DNA of 44,160 nucleotides from Miniphocaeibacter sp964345925 (GTDB taxonomy: Bacteria; Bacillota; Clostridia; Tissierellales; Peptoniphilaceae). A program made the translations under genes and the position numbers. Under the pieces are notes generated by a model, which was not told the DNA's origin, did not search any database, and was given only the letters and a program-made list of their open reading frames with translations. How positions within the stretch are numbered: position 1 is the stretch's first letter; each line of letters starts with the position of its first letter. Location: positions 1 to 44,160 of the forward strand of contig CAYFSP010000009.1 in NCBI GenBank assembly GCA_964345925.1, given 5' to 3'. Below are positions 8,771-16,962 of this stretch, piece by piece.

Positions 8771-9820
8771 TTAAAAATCTGCAGCTTTTACCTCTGCCCA
8801 AATGTCCGTATATACAGAATTTATATCACTAGGATTTTTAAATATTTCATATTTGCCTAATTTATTTAAATCTGGATATGAGACCTCACTTTCTTGTACT
8901 TCTTTGTCAAGTAGTTTTACAGCTTCATTATTTGGAGAGGAATAACCTATATAATCCACAATTTTAGCTGCATTCTTTGCCTCTAATATATAGTCAATAA
9001 ACTTTTCTGCATTTTTAACATTTCTTGCATTTTGGGGTATAGCCATAGTATCAAACCAAAGGTTTGTCCCCTCTTTTGGCACTGAATACCTTAAGTCCTC
9101 ATTTTCTGACATAGCATCAATGGCATCTCCTGAATAAGCTGGAGCCAAGTACGCCCCCTCATTTACCATTTGACTTTTCATCTCATCAACTAAATAAGCT
9201 CTCACGATAGATTTTTGTTTGATTAAATCCTTTTTTGCTATTTCAAGCTCCTTTAAATTTCTTGTATTCATAGAATATCCATTTCTTATAAGGGATATTC
9301 CTATGGAATCTCTAGTAGAGTCCATCATGATAATCTTTTGGTCATATTTTTTATTCCATAATATATCCCATGAATCCACTTTTTCCTTAATAAATTTACT
9401 ATTATAAAGAATTCCAACAGTTCCCCATAAATAAGGTATGCTATACTCCTGCTTTGGATCATAGTCCATATTCAAGTACTCTTTTCCAATATTTTTCATG
9501 TTTTTAATACTGGAAGTATTTATCTTTTGTACCATATCTTCTTCTATTAGTTTTTCTAGCATATAGTCTGAAGGAAAAATCAAATCATAATTAGATCCAC
9601 CTTCCTTTAATTTCATATACATATCTTCATTTTGAGTAAACATTTCATATATAACCTTTATTCCAGTTTCTTCTTCAAAGGATTCTAAAACGGATTCATC
9701 CATATACTCACCCCAGTTATATACATATACAACTTCACCTGACCGAGTTGTTTTTTCTTTACAAGAAGAAAATATCAGTAGTGACACTAATATCAATATA
9801 ACAAATTTTGTTTTTTTCAT
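8771..9820 (-). CDS. potD: Spermidine/putrescine-binding lipoprotein PotD
   Basis: This is the extracellular solute-binding component of a polyamine ABC importer. The N-terminus MKKTKFVILILVSLLIFSSC is a lipoprotein signal, with Cys20 as the lipidated residue, so the protein is tethered to the outer face of the membrane. The mature part has the PotD/PotF hallmarks VYVYNWGEYMDESVLESFEEETGIKV, YDLIFPSDYMLEKL and the polyamine-pocket stretch IPYLWGTVGILYN. The length of 349 is normal. It is the last gene of the regulator-potABCD operon, 4 bp behind potC. Whether it prefers spermidine or putrescine cannot be read from sequence. Confidence 0.95.
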   Translation of the reverse strand: MKKTKFVILILVSLLIFSSCKEKTTRSGEVVYVYNWGEYMDESVLESFEEETGIKVIYEMFTQNEDMYMKLKEGGSNYDLIFPSDYMLEKLIEEDMVQKINTSSIKNMKNIGKEYLNMDYDPKQEYSIPYLWGTVGILYNSKFIKEKVDSWDILWNKKYDQKIIMMDSTRDSIGISLIRNGYSMNTRNLKELEIAKKDLIKQKSIVRAYLVDEMKSQMVNEGAYLAPAYSGDAIDAMSENEDLRYSVPKEGTNLWFDTMAIPQNARNVKNAEKFIDYILEAKNAAKIVDYIGYSSPNNEAVKLLDKEVQESEVSYPDLNKLGKYEIFKNPSDINSVYTDIWAEVKAADF

Positions 9821-9824
9821 ATAA

Positions 9825-10610
9825 TCACCTATTTAAACTTTTCTTTTCTGCACCTTCTGAAGTCTTATATACAATTACAAGTAATATTAATATAGCCAAA
9901 AACATCAATGTTGAAAGTGCATTTATTGCAGGATTAATACTTCTTCTAGCCATGGAAAAAATAGTTACAGATAGTGTATTAAATCCATTTCCTGTAGTAA
10001 AGTAAGATACTACAAAATCATCTAAGGATAGTGTAAAAGCAAGAATTGCTCCTGATACTATTCCTGATTTTATCTCCGGTATTATCACTTTTCTAATAGT
10101 ATAAAAAGGTGTAGCACCTAAGTCCATTGCTGCTTCAGGTAAAAATTTGTTCATCTGTTTTAGTTTTGGTAGCACAGATAATATAACATACGGAGTTGTA
10201 AATATAATATGGGATAATAATACTGTAATAAATCCATTTTCCATATTCATAAGTCTAAATAAAACCATAACCGAAATTGCCGTAACAATATCAGGGTTTA
10301 ATACTGGTATATAATTTATATTCAATACTGCCATTTTACTCAATCTCTTCATATAGTAAATGCCAATTGCAGCTACAGTTCCCATAATTGTGGCAATAAT
10401 TGTAACTATTATAGCTATTTTAATAGTATTGTAAAAGGACAGTAATATTTCTTCATTATTAAATAATTCTTTATACCATTTAAGAGTAAAACCAGTCCAT
10501 GATGTTTTAATTTTAGAATTATTAAAGGAAAATATCATTAGAAAAATTATTGGTGCATATAAAAATGCAAATATTAAAAATATATAAAAGTTTTTTAATT
10601 TCTTTACCAT
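9825..10610 (-). CDS. potC: Polyamine ABC transporter permease PotC
   Basis: This is one of the two membrane-spanning subunits of the PotABCD polyamine importer. It has 261 residues with about six TM helices. The cytoplasmic EAA loop that docks on the ATPase is clear (PEAAMDLGATPFYTIRKVIIP), as are the typical N-terminus FLYAPIIFLMIFSFNNSK and ALSLDDFVVSYFTTG-like segment ILAFTLSLDDFVVSYF. It overlaps potB by 7 bp, so the two are translationally coupled. Confidence 0.95.
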   Translation of the reverse strand: MVKKLKNFYIFLIFAFLYAPIIFLMIFSFNNSKIKTSWTGFTLKWYKELFNNEEILLSFYNTIKIAIIVTIIATIMGTVAAIGIYYMKRLSKMAVLNINYIPVLNPDIVTAISVMVLFRLMNMENGFITVLLSHIIFTTPYVILSVLPKLKQMNKFLPEAAMDLGATPFYTIRKVIIPEIKSGIVSGAILAFTLSLDDFVVSYFTTGNGFNTLSVTIFSMARRSINPAINALSTLMFLAILILLVIVYKTSEGAEKKSLNR

Positions 10611-11428
10611 AATCCTCCTCCTGATTTTTCTGTATTTTTATCAAATCTATTTGTGAAAATCATAGATATTAAAATTATCACCATCAATACCATACTAATG
10701 GCAGATCCGTAATTCCAATCTCCTACAACTCTAAATTGATTTTCAATAACATTTCCAATTAAATTTATTTTATTTCCACCTAGTAATGCAGATATTTCAA
10801 ATGTAGAAATAGCAGGTATAAGAACCATTGTAATTCCTGTAATCACACCTGATATGCTCATTGGAAATACAACTTTCCAAAATGTTTGAATTTTTGTTGC
10901 ACCTAAATCCATTGCTGCCTCAATTAAAGAATCGTCCATTTTCTCTATTACCGTGTATATTGGCAAAATCATAAATGGTAAAAAATTATATACCATACCA
11001 ACTATTATTGCACCCTTTGTATATATTAAATTCAAAGGCTCAATTCCAAATAATCCTAAAAAATTGTTTATTATTCCATTTGTGGATAAAATATTCATCC
11101 AAGCATAAGTTCTTAGTAAAAAATTCATCCACATTGGTAACATTACTAGTAAAATTAGAATGGATCTTTTCCTCAAACTTATTTTCGATATCCAATATGC
11201 CATAGGATAACCTATAATCAAACAGATAACAGTACATATTAACGCCAATTTTATGGAATTTATAAGGACTTTCAAATTTATTGATGTAAAAAATTTTATA
11301 AAATTATTAAATGTAAATCCATCTATTCCATTCTCTCTTAATGAATAATATAGAATCATAAATATAGGAACAACTATAAATATGGAAATCCAAAAAACAT
11401 ATGGATAGGCTAATTTTTTATATTTCAT
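10604..11428 (-). CDS. potB: Polyamine ABC transporter permease PotB
   Basis: This is the partner permease of PotC, with 274 residues and six predicted TM segments. Its EAA loop is EAAMDLGATKIQTFWKVVFP, and LRTYAWMNIL and FEISALLGGNKINLIGNVIENQF are typical of the PotB/HisM-type fold. It overlaps potA by 11 bp upstream and potC by 7 bp downstream, as expected for equimolar subunits of one complex. Confidence 0.95.
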   Translation of the reverse strand: MKYKKLAYPYVFWISIFIVVPIFMILYYSLRENGIDGFTFNNFIKFFTSINLKVLINSIKLALICTVICLIIGYPMAYWISKISLRKRSILILLVMLPMWMNFLLRTYAWMNILSTNGIINNFLGLFGIEPLNLIYTKGAIIVGMVYNFLPFMILPIYTVIEKMDDSLIEAAMDLGATKIQTFWKVVFPMSISGVITGITMVLIPAISTFEISALLGGNKINLIGNVIENQFRVVGDWNYGSAISMVLMVIILISMIFTNRFDKNTEKSGGGLW

Positions 11429-12461
11429 CTTTCACCTTCCTCATTATATGAATACTATCTGGAATTATTACCATTCCAACTTCATCGTTTACATTTTTTG
11501 CAATTGTAGACTGAACTAAATATTTAAAATTATTTACATTTATATTCATTTCATAATGTACACCTTTGAATACAACTGACTCTACTTTTCCAACAAGCAT
11601 ACCTTGAGAAACAGGAACTAGTTCAATATCCTCAGGTCTTATAACAACCTCCACTAGTTCTTCTTTAGAAAATCCCTTGTCAACACATTTAAATTTATAA
11701 TCTGAAAAGGACACTGAAAAATCTTCATGCATAATTCCATTTATAATATTACTCTCTCCAATAAAATCTGCTACGAAACTATTTTTAGGTTCGTTGTAAA
11801 TATCAGTCGGTGTTCCAATCTGTTGAATAATTCCATTGTTCATTACAACTATTTTGTCACTCATGCTTAAAGCCTCTTCTTGATCATGAGTTACATAAAC
11901 AAACGTAATTCCAACTCTCTGCTGAATTTTCTTTAATTCCAACTGCATTCCCTGTCTTAATTTTAAATCCAATGCACCTAACGGCTCATCTAGTAAAAGA
12001 ACCTTTGGTTCATTAACCAATGCTCTTGCTATAGCAATACGCTGTTGCTGTCCTCCACTTAAAGCTTCTATTGACCTTTTTTCATATCCTGATAAATTAA
12101 CGAGCCTTAAAACTTCTAAAACTTTTTCTTTTATTTCTTTTTTTCCTAATTTTTTTATTTTTAAACCAAAGGCAATATTTTCATAAACATTCATATTAGG
12201 AAATAAAGCATATTTTTGGAAAACCGTATTTATATTTCTTTCATAAGGAGGTATATCGTTTATTTTATTACCTTCAAAAATAACTTCACCACTATCAGGA
12301 GTAATAAATCCTGCTAAAATTCTTAATGTCGTTGTTTTCCCACAACCACTTGGCCCAAGTAAAGTTATAAATTCGCCTTCCTTTATATCAAGGCTAAGAT
12401 CATTTAATATTAAATCATCTTCAAATGTTTTATAAATATTTTTTAATTCTATAGTATTCAT
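11418..12461 (-). CDS. potA: Polyamine ABC transporter ATP-binding protein PotA
   Basis: This is the cytoplasmic ATPase that drives polyamine uptake through PotBC. The 347 residues comprise an N-terminal nucleotide-binding domain with Walker A GPSGCGKTT (about 37), Q-loop FQKYALFPNM, signature LSGGQQQR, Walker B LLLDEPLGALD and switch His THDQEEAL. A C-terminal TOBE domain follows (VRPEDIELV, then VVFKGVHYEMNI), which in PotA relatives helps sense substrate. It lies 22 bp after the regulator gene and overlaps potB. Confidence 0.96.
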   Translation of the reverse strand: MNTIELKNIYKTFEDDLILNDLSLDIKEGEFITLLGPSGCGKTTTLRILAGFITPDSGEVIFEGNKINDIPPYERNINTVFQKYALFPNMNVYENIAFGLKIKKLGKKEIKEKVLEVLRLVNLSGYEKRSIEALSGGQQQRIAIARALVNEPKVLLLDEPLGALDLKLRQGMQLELKKIQQRVGITFVYVTHDQEEALSMSDKIVVMNNGIIQQIGTPTDIYNEPKNSFVADFIGESNIINGIMHEDFSVSFSDYKFKCVDKGFSKEELVEVVIRPEDIELVPVSQGMLVGKVESVVFKGVHYEMNINVNNFKYLVQSTIAKNVNDEVGMVIIPDSIHIMRKVKDEI

Positions 12462-12483
12462 AGTAATTCTCCTACTGTTTATT

Positions 12484-13023
12484 TTAAAAGCTAGGTGGGT
12501 TTGTTACCCATAAAACAATTGATTTTCCATTGTTTTTATTTATTATTTGTCTAACTCTACCACTATTTGTGTAGAAACAGTCTCCTTTTTTCAATATATT
12601 TTTTTTATTATCAAGTAATAATTCAACTTTTCCCTTTAGAATATATCCAAATTCTTCCCCTTCCACAGGAGAATATGATTTACTTTGTCCATTATTTTCC
12701 AAAGTCATAATAATAGGTTCCATCTGATTTTTTTGAGCATTTGGAACTATCCATTTTATTGTGGAAAAATTCTCATCATCATAATTTTCTATAAAATCAT
12801 CTTTTGTAAAAACTATTTGTTCTTCTTTTTCCTCTTTAAAAAAATCCGATATATTAGTTCCTAAAGCCTCTAAAATATCAAATAGAGAATCTACAGATGG
12901 CGATGTTAAATCCCTTTCTATTTGTGAGATAAAACCCTTAGTTAAATTTGCCCTTTCCGCCAATTCCTCTTGGGTTAAATCTAGTGATATCCTTCTATTT
13001 TTAATCTTTTCTCCTATTTCCAT
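12484..13023 (-). CDS. XRE-family regulator with cupin sensor domain
   Basis: This 179-residue transcription factor has an N-terminal helix-turn-helix (about residues 5-60: GEKIKNRRISLDLTQEELAE, then TKGFISQIERDLTSPSVDSL). A C-terminal cupin follows (about 105-179: SPVEGEEFGYILKGKVELLL, GDCFYTNSGRVRQIINK). The same layout occurs in PuuR/SinR-like regulators that sit in front of polyamine and amino-acid uptake operons. It is the first gene of the pot operon, so it most likely senses a polyamine or related metabolite and controls its own operon. Direct repeats between its promoter and start codon are candidate operators. Effector and sign of regulation are inference. Confidence 0.9.
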   Translation of the reverse strand: MEIGEKIKNRRISLDLTQEELAERANLTKGFISQIERDLTSPSVDSLFDILEALGTNISDFFKEEKEEQIVFTKDDFIENYDDENFSTIKWIVPNAQKNQMEPIIMTLENNGQSKSYSPVEGEEFGYILKGKVELLLDNKKNILKKGDCFYTNSGRVRQIINKNNGKSIVLWVTNPPSF

Positions 13024-13036
13024 ATTTCCCTCATTA

Positions 13037-13067
13037 TATTAAACAAAAAACTTATTTTATTAAACAA
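13037..13067 (-). promoter_or_regulatory. Direct repeats: candidate operator of the pot operon
   Basis: Two exact copies of TATTAAACAA (13037-13046 and 13058-13067 on the plus strand) are spaced 21 bp apart, two turns of the helix. They lie at and just downstream of the predicted transcription start. The spacing and place suit repression by the XRE/cupin protein encoded first in the operon. Confidence 0.5.
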
Positions 13068-13075
13068 CAATATTA

Positions 13076-13103
13076 ATTATAGCAAGATTTTATTTTTTTT
13101 CAA
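13076..13103 (-). promoter_or_regulatory. Promoter of the regulator-potABCD operon
   Basis: On the minus strand there is a -35 box TTGAAA (13098-13103), a 16 bp spacer and a consensus -10 box TATAAT (13076-13081), about 52 bp upstream of the regulator ATG. Confidence 0.75.
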
Positions 13104-13133
13104 TCACTTTTTACAATGAATTTTTCCAATAAA

Positions 13134-13154
13134 AAAAGAGGCCTTGCCTCTTTT
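13134..13154 (-). terminator. Terminator after the TPM-domain gene
   Basis: A 9-bp stem AAAAGAGGC/GCCTCTTTT with loop CTT overlaps the stop codon of the TPM gene. A run of T follows on the minus strand. It ends the cysteine desulfurase-thiI-lemA-TPM transcript. Confidence 0.8.
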
Positions 13155-13965
13155 ATAAATCCCTACTAGCTCCTCCGCCTCCGAAAGAACCTCCTCCTCC
13201 GGAAAATCCTCCACCGCCAGAAGAACGACCACTGGAAGAACCTCCTCCAAAGCTACCACCATAGTATCCTCCACCGAAACCGCCGAAAAAGCCACCACCT
13301 CTTCTACTACGATTATTTCGGTTGTTTCCACCAAATTTGGAACTTAAAATAATTATTATTATAATTGTTATAATAATTCGACCTATGGATGAATTATCAT
13401 TTTCTTTTTCTAATTCATTGCTATATTCTGAATAATCACCAGTAAGCTCAATATTATATTCTTGTACCACCTGTGATACTACAGCATTAAAGACTTCGTT
13501 TAATCCCTTATCCAATGTTTTAATATTATTTTTATCAAAGTTAGGAATTAAATAATTATCAATTATCCTTCCAACTTTTGCATCGTTTAATGCACCTTCT
13601 AAACCATATCCTATTTGTATAGAAGTACGATATTTTTCTGTAGTTGGTTCATACCCTACTAGTATTACAACTCCATTTCTCTCTTTTTCATCTCCTACTC
13701 CCCAGCTCCTACCTAGTTTTAAAGCGTAATCTTCTGGTTCCTTATCCTCTAAATCCTTTATGGTTACGACAACTATTTGAGCTTTTGTTTTCTTCTCTAA
13801 CTCTTTATTCGTATTATTTATACTATCCTTTGTACTTTGTGATAATACATTTAATTCATCTAAAAAATAATCTGAAGTAGGTTTTGGAATTGCAAATGAT
13901 ATTGTTGAAGTAAATATTGTGCAAATCGTTATTAAAAGAAAAATTTTTCTTTTTAAATTTTTCAT
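13153..13965 (-). CDS. TPM-domain (YgcG-type) exported membrane protein with Gly-rich tail
   Basis: The 270-residue protein has a signal peptide (MKNLKRKIFLLITICTIFTS...FA). A TPM domain follows (about 28-150: LDELNVLSQSTKDSINNTNKELE, KTKAQIVVVTI, NGVVILVGYEPTTEKYRTSIQIGYGLEGALND). A TM segment near 197-208 (IIITIIIIIIL) precedes a Gly/Ser/Arg-rich tail, which is typical of this family. TPM proteins are membrane-anchored with the domain outside. Some have been given phosphatase or photosystem-repair roles, but the bacterial function is unsettled. It follows lemA directly (8 bp gap), a very common pairing that implies a joint envelope role. Confidence 0.9.
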   Translation of the reverse strand: MKNLKRKIFLLITICTIFTSTISFAIPKPTSDYFLDELNVLSQSTKDSINNTNKELEKKTKAQIVVVTIKDLEDKEPEDYALKLGRSWGVGDEKERNGVVILVGYEPTTEKYRTSIQIGYGLEGALNDAKVGRIIDNYLIPNFDKNNIKTLDKGLNEVFNAVVSQVVQEYNIELTGDYSEYSNELEKENDNSSIGRIIITIIIIIILSSKFGGNNRNNRSRRGGGFFGGFGGGYYGGSFGGGSSSGRSSGGGGFSGGGGSFGGGGASRDL

Positions 13966-13973
13966 ATTAATTC

Positions 13974-14546
13974 CTAATCAAAGTTTACATCTGGTGCATC
14001 TTGTGCTTCAGCTTTTGCTTCAAAGTATTCTTTTTGATCAAAACCTTTAAATTTAGCTAATAAGGAAGTTGGAAATGATCTTACTTTTTTATTATATATT
14101 CCTACGACTGCATTATAATCAGTTCTAGCTACTGCTATTCTATTTTCTGTTCCTGCTAATTCATCTTGAAGAGATATAAAGTTTTGATTAGCTTTTAAAT
14201 CTGGATAAGCCTCTACCATAATATTTATACTCTTTAATGACTGTGATAATTCTTCGTTGGCATTTGCTAACTCCTCTGGTGTTTTAGCCTTATCAATGCC
14301 AGCTCTTGCATTTGTAATATTTGTTAAAGTTTCTTCCTCATGTTTAGCATAACCCTTAACCGTATTAACTAGATTTGGAATTAAGTCGGCTCTTCTCTGT
14401 ACTGTTGTTTGTACATTACCATATGCTTTATTAACATCTTCATCCAAAGAAACCAACTTATTGTAAGGTCCTATAAATAATGACGCTATAACAACTACAA
14501 TAATTAAAATTATTGCTATTGGTAATAATATCTTCTTATTTTTCAT
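13974..14546 (-). CDS. LemA family protein
   Basis: This 190-residue protein has one N-terminal TM helix (MKNKKILLPIAIILIIVVVI) followed by a long alpha-helical extracytoplasmic domain. The family core is plain: YNKLVSLDEDVNKAYGNVQ, QRRADLIPNLVNTVKGYAKHE, NARAGIDKAKTPEELANANE, AYPDLKANQNFISLQDELAGTENRIAVAR, YNKKVRSFPTSLLAKFKGF. LemA proteins are widespread but have no firmly assigned function. They are usually encoded next to TPM-domain proteins, as here. The gene sits 11 bp after thiI. Confidence 0.95.
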   Translation of the reverse strand: MKNKKILLPIAIILIIVVVIASLFIGPYNKLVSLDEDVNKAYGNVQTTVQRRADLIPNLVNTVKGYAKHEEETLTNITNARAGIDKAKTPEELANANEELSQSLKSINIMVEAYPDLKANQNFISLQDELAGTENRIAVARTDYNAVVGIYNKKVRSFPTSLLAKFKGFDQKEYFEAKAEAQDAPDVNFD

Positions 14547-14557
14547 CTATAATCTCC

Positions 14558-15727
14558 TTAATTTTCTATTTTAAAAATTTCCATATTTTTAATTGCTTCT
14601 TTTACAAGTTCTTCTACATCAATATTGCCTTCACTTCTTAGAATATCATGTAGTTTAGGTTTTGTAACAGGTCTTCTTGGTAAAAATACAGTACAACAAT
14701 CTTCAAATGGAAGTATTGAAGTTTCGTAAGTTCCAATTTCCCTTGAAATTTCTATTATTTCACTTTTATCCATTGCAATAAGCGGACGTAGTATTGGCAT
14801 TTCAACAGATGAATTTATAACGGATACCCCTTGTATGGTTTGACTTGCTACCTGTCCCAGACTTTCACCAGTTATTAATGCATCATACTCATATTTCTTA
14901 GAAAGTTCTTCCCCAATTCTCATCATAAATCTACGAGATAGTATTGTCATTTCCCTTTCTCTACATTTTTCATTTATCTCCTTTTGTATTGGAAGTAAAT
15001 TTATACTATACATTGTAATTTTGCCAGTATAGTAAGAAAGTTGTTTTGCCAGATCCTTAACCTTTTCAAGTCCTCTATCAGATGTAAATGGATAGCTATG
15101 AAAATGTAATGCAGATATTTCAACTCCTCTTTTAGCTAGTAAAAAACCAGCAACAGGACTATCTATACCACCTGAAAGCAAAAGTAAGCCTCTTCCAGAA
15201 CTTCCAATTGGTAAGCCTCCCCAACCCTTTGTCCTATCAGAAAATATATAAACATTTCTTTTAATGTCAATATATACTTTAAAGTCTGGATTATGAACGT
15301 CTACACTTAGTACGTTCCCAAAATTCTTTAAAATAGCTCCTCCAAGCCTTGGGTTTAGTTCAGGTGATTTGTATCCAAAGCTTTTATCAACTCTATTGAC
15401 TGCAACTTTAAATGTTTTATTTTCAGTAATATTTTTTTCTCTAATAAACTCAACAATACTTTTTTCCATATCTTCAATATTCTTTTCAACTTTTATACAT
15501 GGACTAATATATGCAATTCCAAATACCTTTTTTATAGAATCTATCATTTCTGGAAAATCTTCTTTATTAGCTTTAATATATAATTTTCCTTGTTCCTTGT
15601 AATGTTCCTCTATTTGAAAATCCTTAATAGATCTTAATACCTTTTTTACAGCTCTATCTTCAAATATTTTTCTATTATTTCTCTTTAATGTTAATTCTCC
15701 AAAACTAACTGATATATACCAGTTCAT
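14558..15727 (-). CDS. thiI: tRNA 4-thiouridine synthase ThiI (tRNA sulfurtransferase)
   Basis: ThiI adenylates and thiolates U8 of tRNA to s4U. In some bacteria it also helps form the thiazole of thiamine. The 389 residues contain an N-terminal ferredoxin-like/THUMP region (about 60-165) and a PP-loop ATP-pyrophosphatase domain with SGGIDS at about 185-190. The typical C-terminal CCTVFLPRRPVTKP follows. As in most Firmicutes, the rhodanese domain of the E. coli enzyme is absent. The gene starts on the last base of the upstream cysteine desulfurase stop, giving coupled translation. That gene would be its dedicated sulfur donor, as in Bacillus nifZ-thiI. Confidence 0.97.
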   Translation of the reverse strand: MNWYISVSFGELTLKRNNRKIFEDRAVKKVLRSIKDFQIEEHYKEQGKLYIKANKEDFPEMIDSIKKVFGIAYISPCIKVEKNIEDMEKSIVEFIREKNITENKTFKVAVNRVDKSFGYKSPELNPRLGGAILKNFGNVLSVDVHNPDFKVYIDIKRNVYIFSDRTKGWGGLPIGSSGRGLLLLSGGIDSPVAGFLLAKRGVEISALHFHSYPFTSDRGLEKVKDLAKQLSYYTGKITMYSINLLPIQKEINEKCREREMTILSRRFMMRIGEELSKKYEYDALITGESLGQVASQTIQGVSVINSSVEMPILRPLIAMDKSEIIEISREIGTYETSILPFEDCCTVFLPRRPVTKPKLHDILRSEGNIDVEELVKEAIKNMEIFKIEN

Positions 15728-16863
15728 TAATTCCTCCTAGTTATGCTTCTAATTTCTTCAATATATTTAACTAAGTATTTGTAAAATATATTTACATCTT
15801 CCAATGTACTATTTTTAGAAAATGATATTCTTATTGTACCATCTTCATATCCTTTTGGTAAATCAATTGCATCTACAATTCTACTTCTCTTATTTTTGCC
15901 ACATGCTGATCCTGTTGAAATATAAATCTCTTCCATTTCTAAATAATGTAGTAAAACTTCAGCTCTAATATCCTTAATAGAAATATTTAAAATATAAGGA
16001 CTAGAATTTCCCAAAGTTGAATTAACAATAATATCTTCAATAGAATTTATTTTTTCCATTAAAATTTTCTTTAAATCATATATCTTTTTAAAGCTTTCTT
16101 CCATATTTTTACTGATTATTTCTGCCATTTCACCAAGTGCTACAATTCCAGGCATATTTTCTGTACCTGAAGATATATTTTTCTCTTGACCGCCTCCAAT
16201 AAGAATCGGTTTTAAATTAATACCCTCTTTTATATAAATTGCACCAACACCTTTTGGACCATGTATTTTATGGCCACTAATAGTATAAATATCAATTTTA
16301 CATTTTTTTATATTTATTGGAACTTTGCAAAAACCTTGTATACCATCTACATGAAAAATGGTATTTTTGTTTTTTGCCTTGATAATCTTACCAATTTCCT
16401 CTAGGTTTTGAACCGTTCCAAGTTCATTGTTTACATGCATAATAGAAACCATTCTAGTATTTTCATTAATGGCATTTTCTAGATCTACCAAATCTAAAAA
16501 ACCATTTTTATCCACTTTTAAAAATATTACTTTTTTTCCCTTCATTTCCTCTTTATAAACTTTGAATACAGATGAATGTTCCGTAATAACAGTAATAAAT
16601 TCTTCTAATATATTACCTGTAGAAGAACCTAGTATAGCTATATTATTCCCCTCTGTTCCTGAGGAGGTAAAGTAAATTTCTTTTTCCTTAACGTTTAAAG
16701 CATCCGCAACTTGTTTTCTTGCATGGTTTAAATATTTCTCTGCCTTTTGTCCAAAATCATATAATGCAGAAGGGTTTCCAAAATTATTTCTCATAATATC
16801 TACCATTTTTTCTATTGCAATTTCATCGACTTTAGTAGTCGCTGCATTGTCTAAATATATCAT
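15727..16863 (-). CDS. Cysteine desulfurase (NifS/IscS class, partner of ThiI)
   Basis: This PLP enzyme takes sulfur from L-cysteine as a protein persulfide, leaving alanine. The 378 residues show the N-terminal YLDNAATTKVDEIA, FTSSGTEGNN (PLP phosphate contacts) and HVDGIQGFCKVP. The PLP lysine is in SGHKIHGPKGVGAIY near 198, and the sulfur-carrying Cys321 is in STGSACGKNKRS. The close fusion with thiI by a 1-bp overlap indicates that its sulfur goes mainly to tRNA thiolation, as for Bacillus NifZ. No iscU/sufU partner is nearby. It is the first gene of a four-gene operon that ends with lemA and the TPM gene. Confidence 0.95.
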   Translation of the reverse strand: MIYLDNAATTKVDEIAIEKMVDIMRNNFGNPSALYDFGQKAEKYLNHARKQVADALNVKEKEIYFTSSGTEGNNIAILGSSTGNILEEFITVITEHSSVFKVYKEEMKGKKVIFLKVDKNGFLDLVDLENAINENTRMVSIMHVNNELGTVQNLEEIGKIIKAKNKNTIFHVDGIQGFCKVPINIKKCKIDIYTISGHKIHGPKGVGAIYIKEGINLKPILIGGGQEKNISSGTENMPGIVALGEMAEIISKNMEESFKKIYDLKKILMEKINSIEDIIVNSTLGNSSPYILNISIKDIRAEVLLHYLEMEEIYISTGSACGKNKRSRIVDAIDLPKGYEDGTIRISFSKNSTLEDVNIFYKYLVKYIEEIRSITRRN

Positions 16864-16962
16864 ATATACCTCATTTTCTTATTATTCTTTAATATTATTT
16901 TAATGTTATAATAGTAATTATATCACTAGTATTATACTATTAAAAAATTTCTGGAGGTTATT

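Noticed and set aside
13104..13334. 76-codon minus-strand open frame rich in Val and Glu
   Set aside because: It is the alternative frame of the Gly-rich tail of the TPM-domain gene, where the biased codons keep a second frame open. It has no ribosome-binding site.
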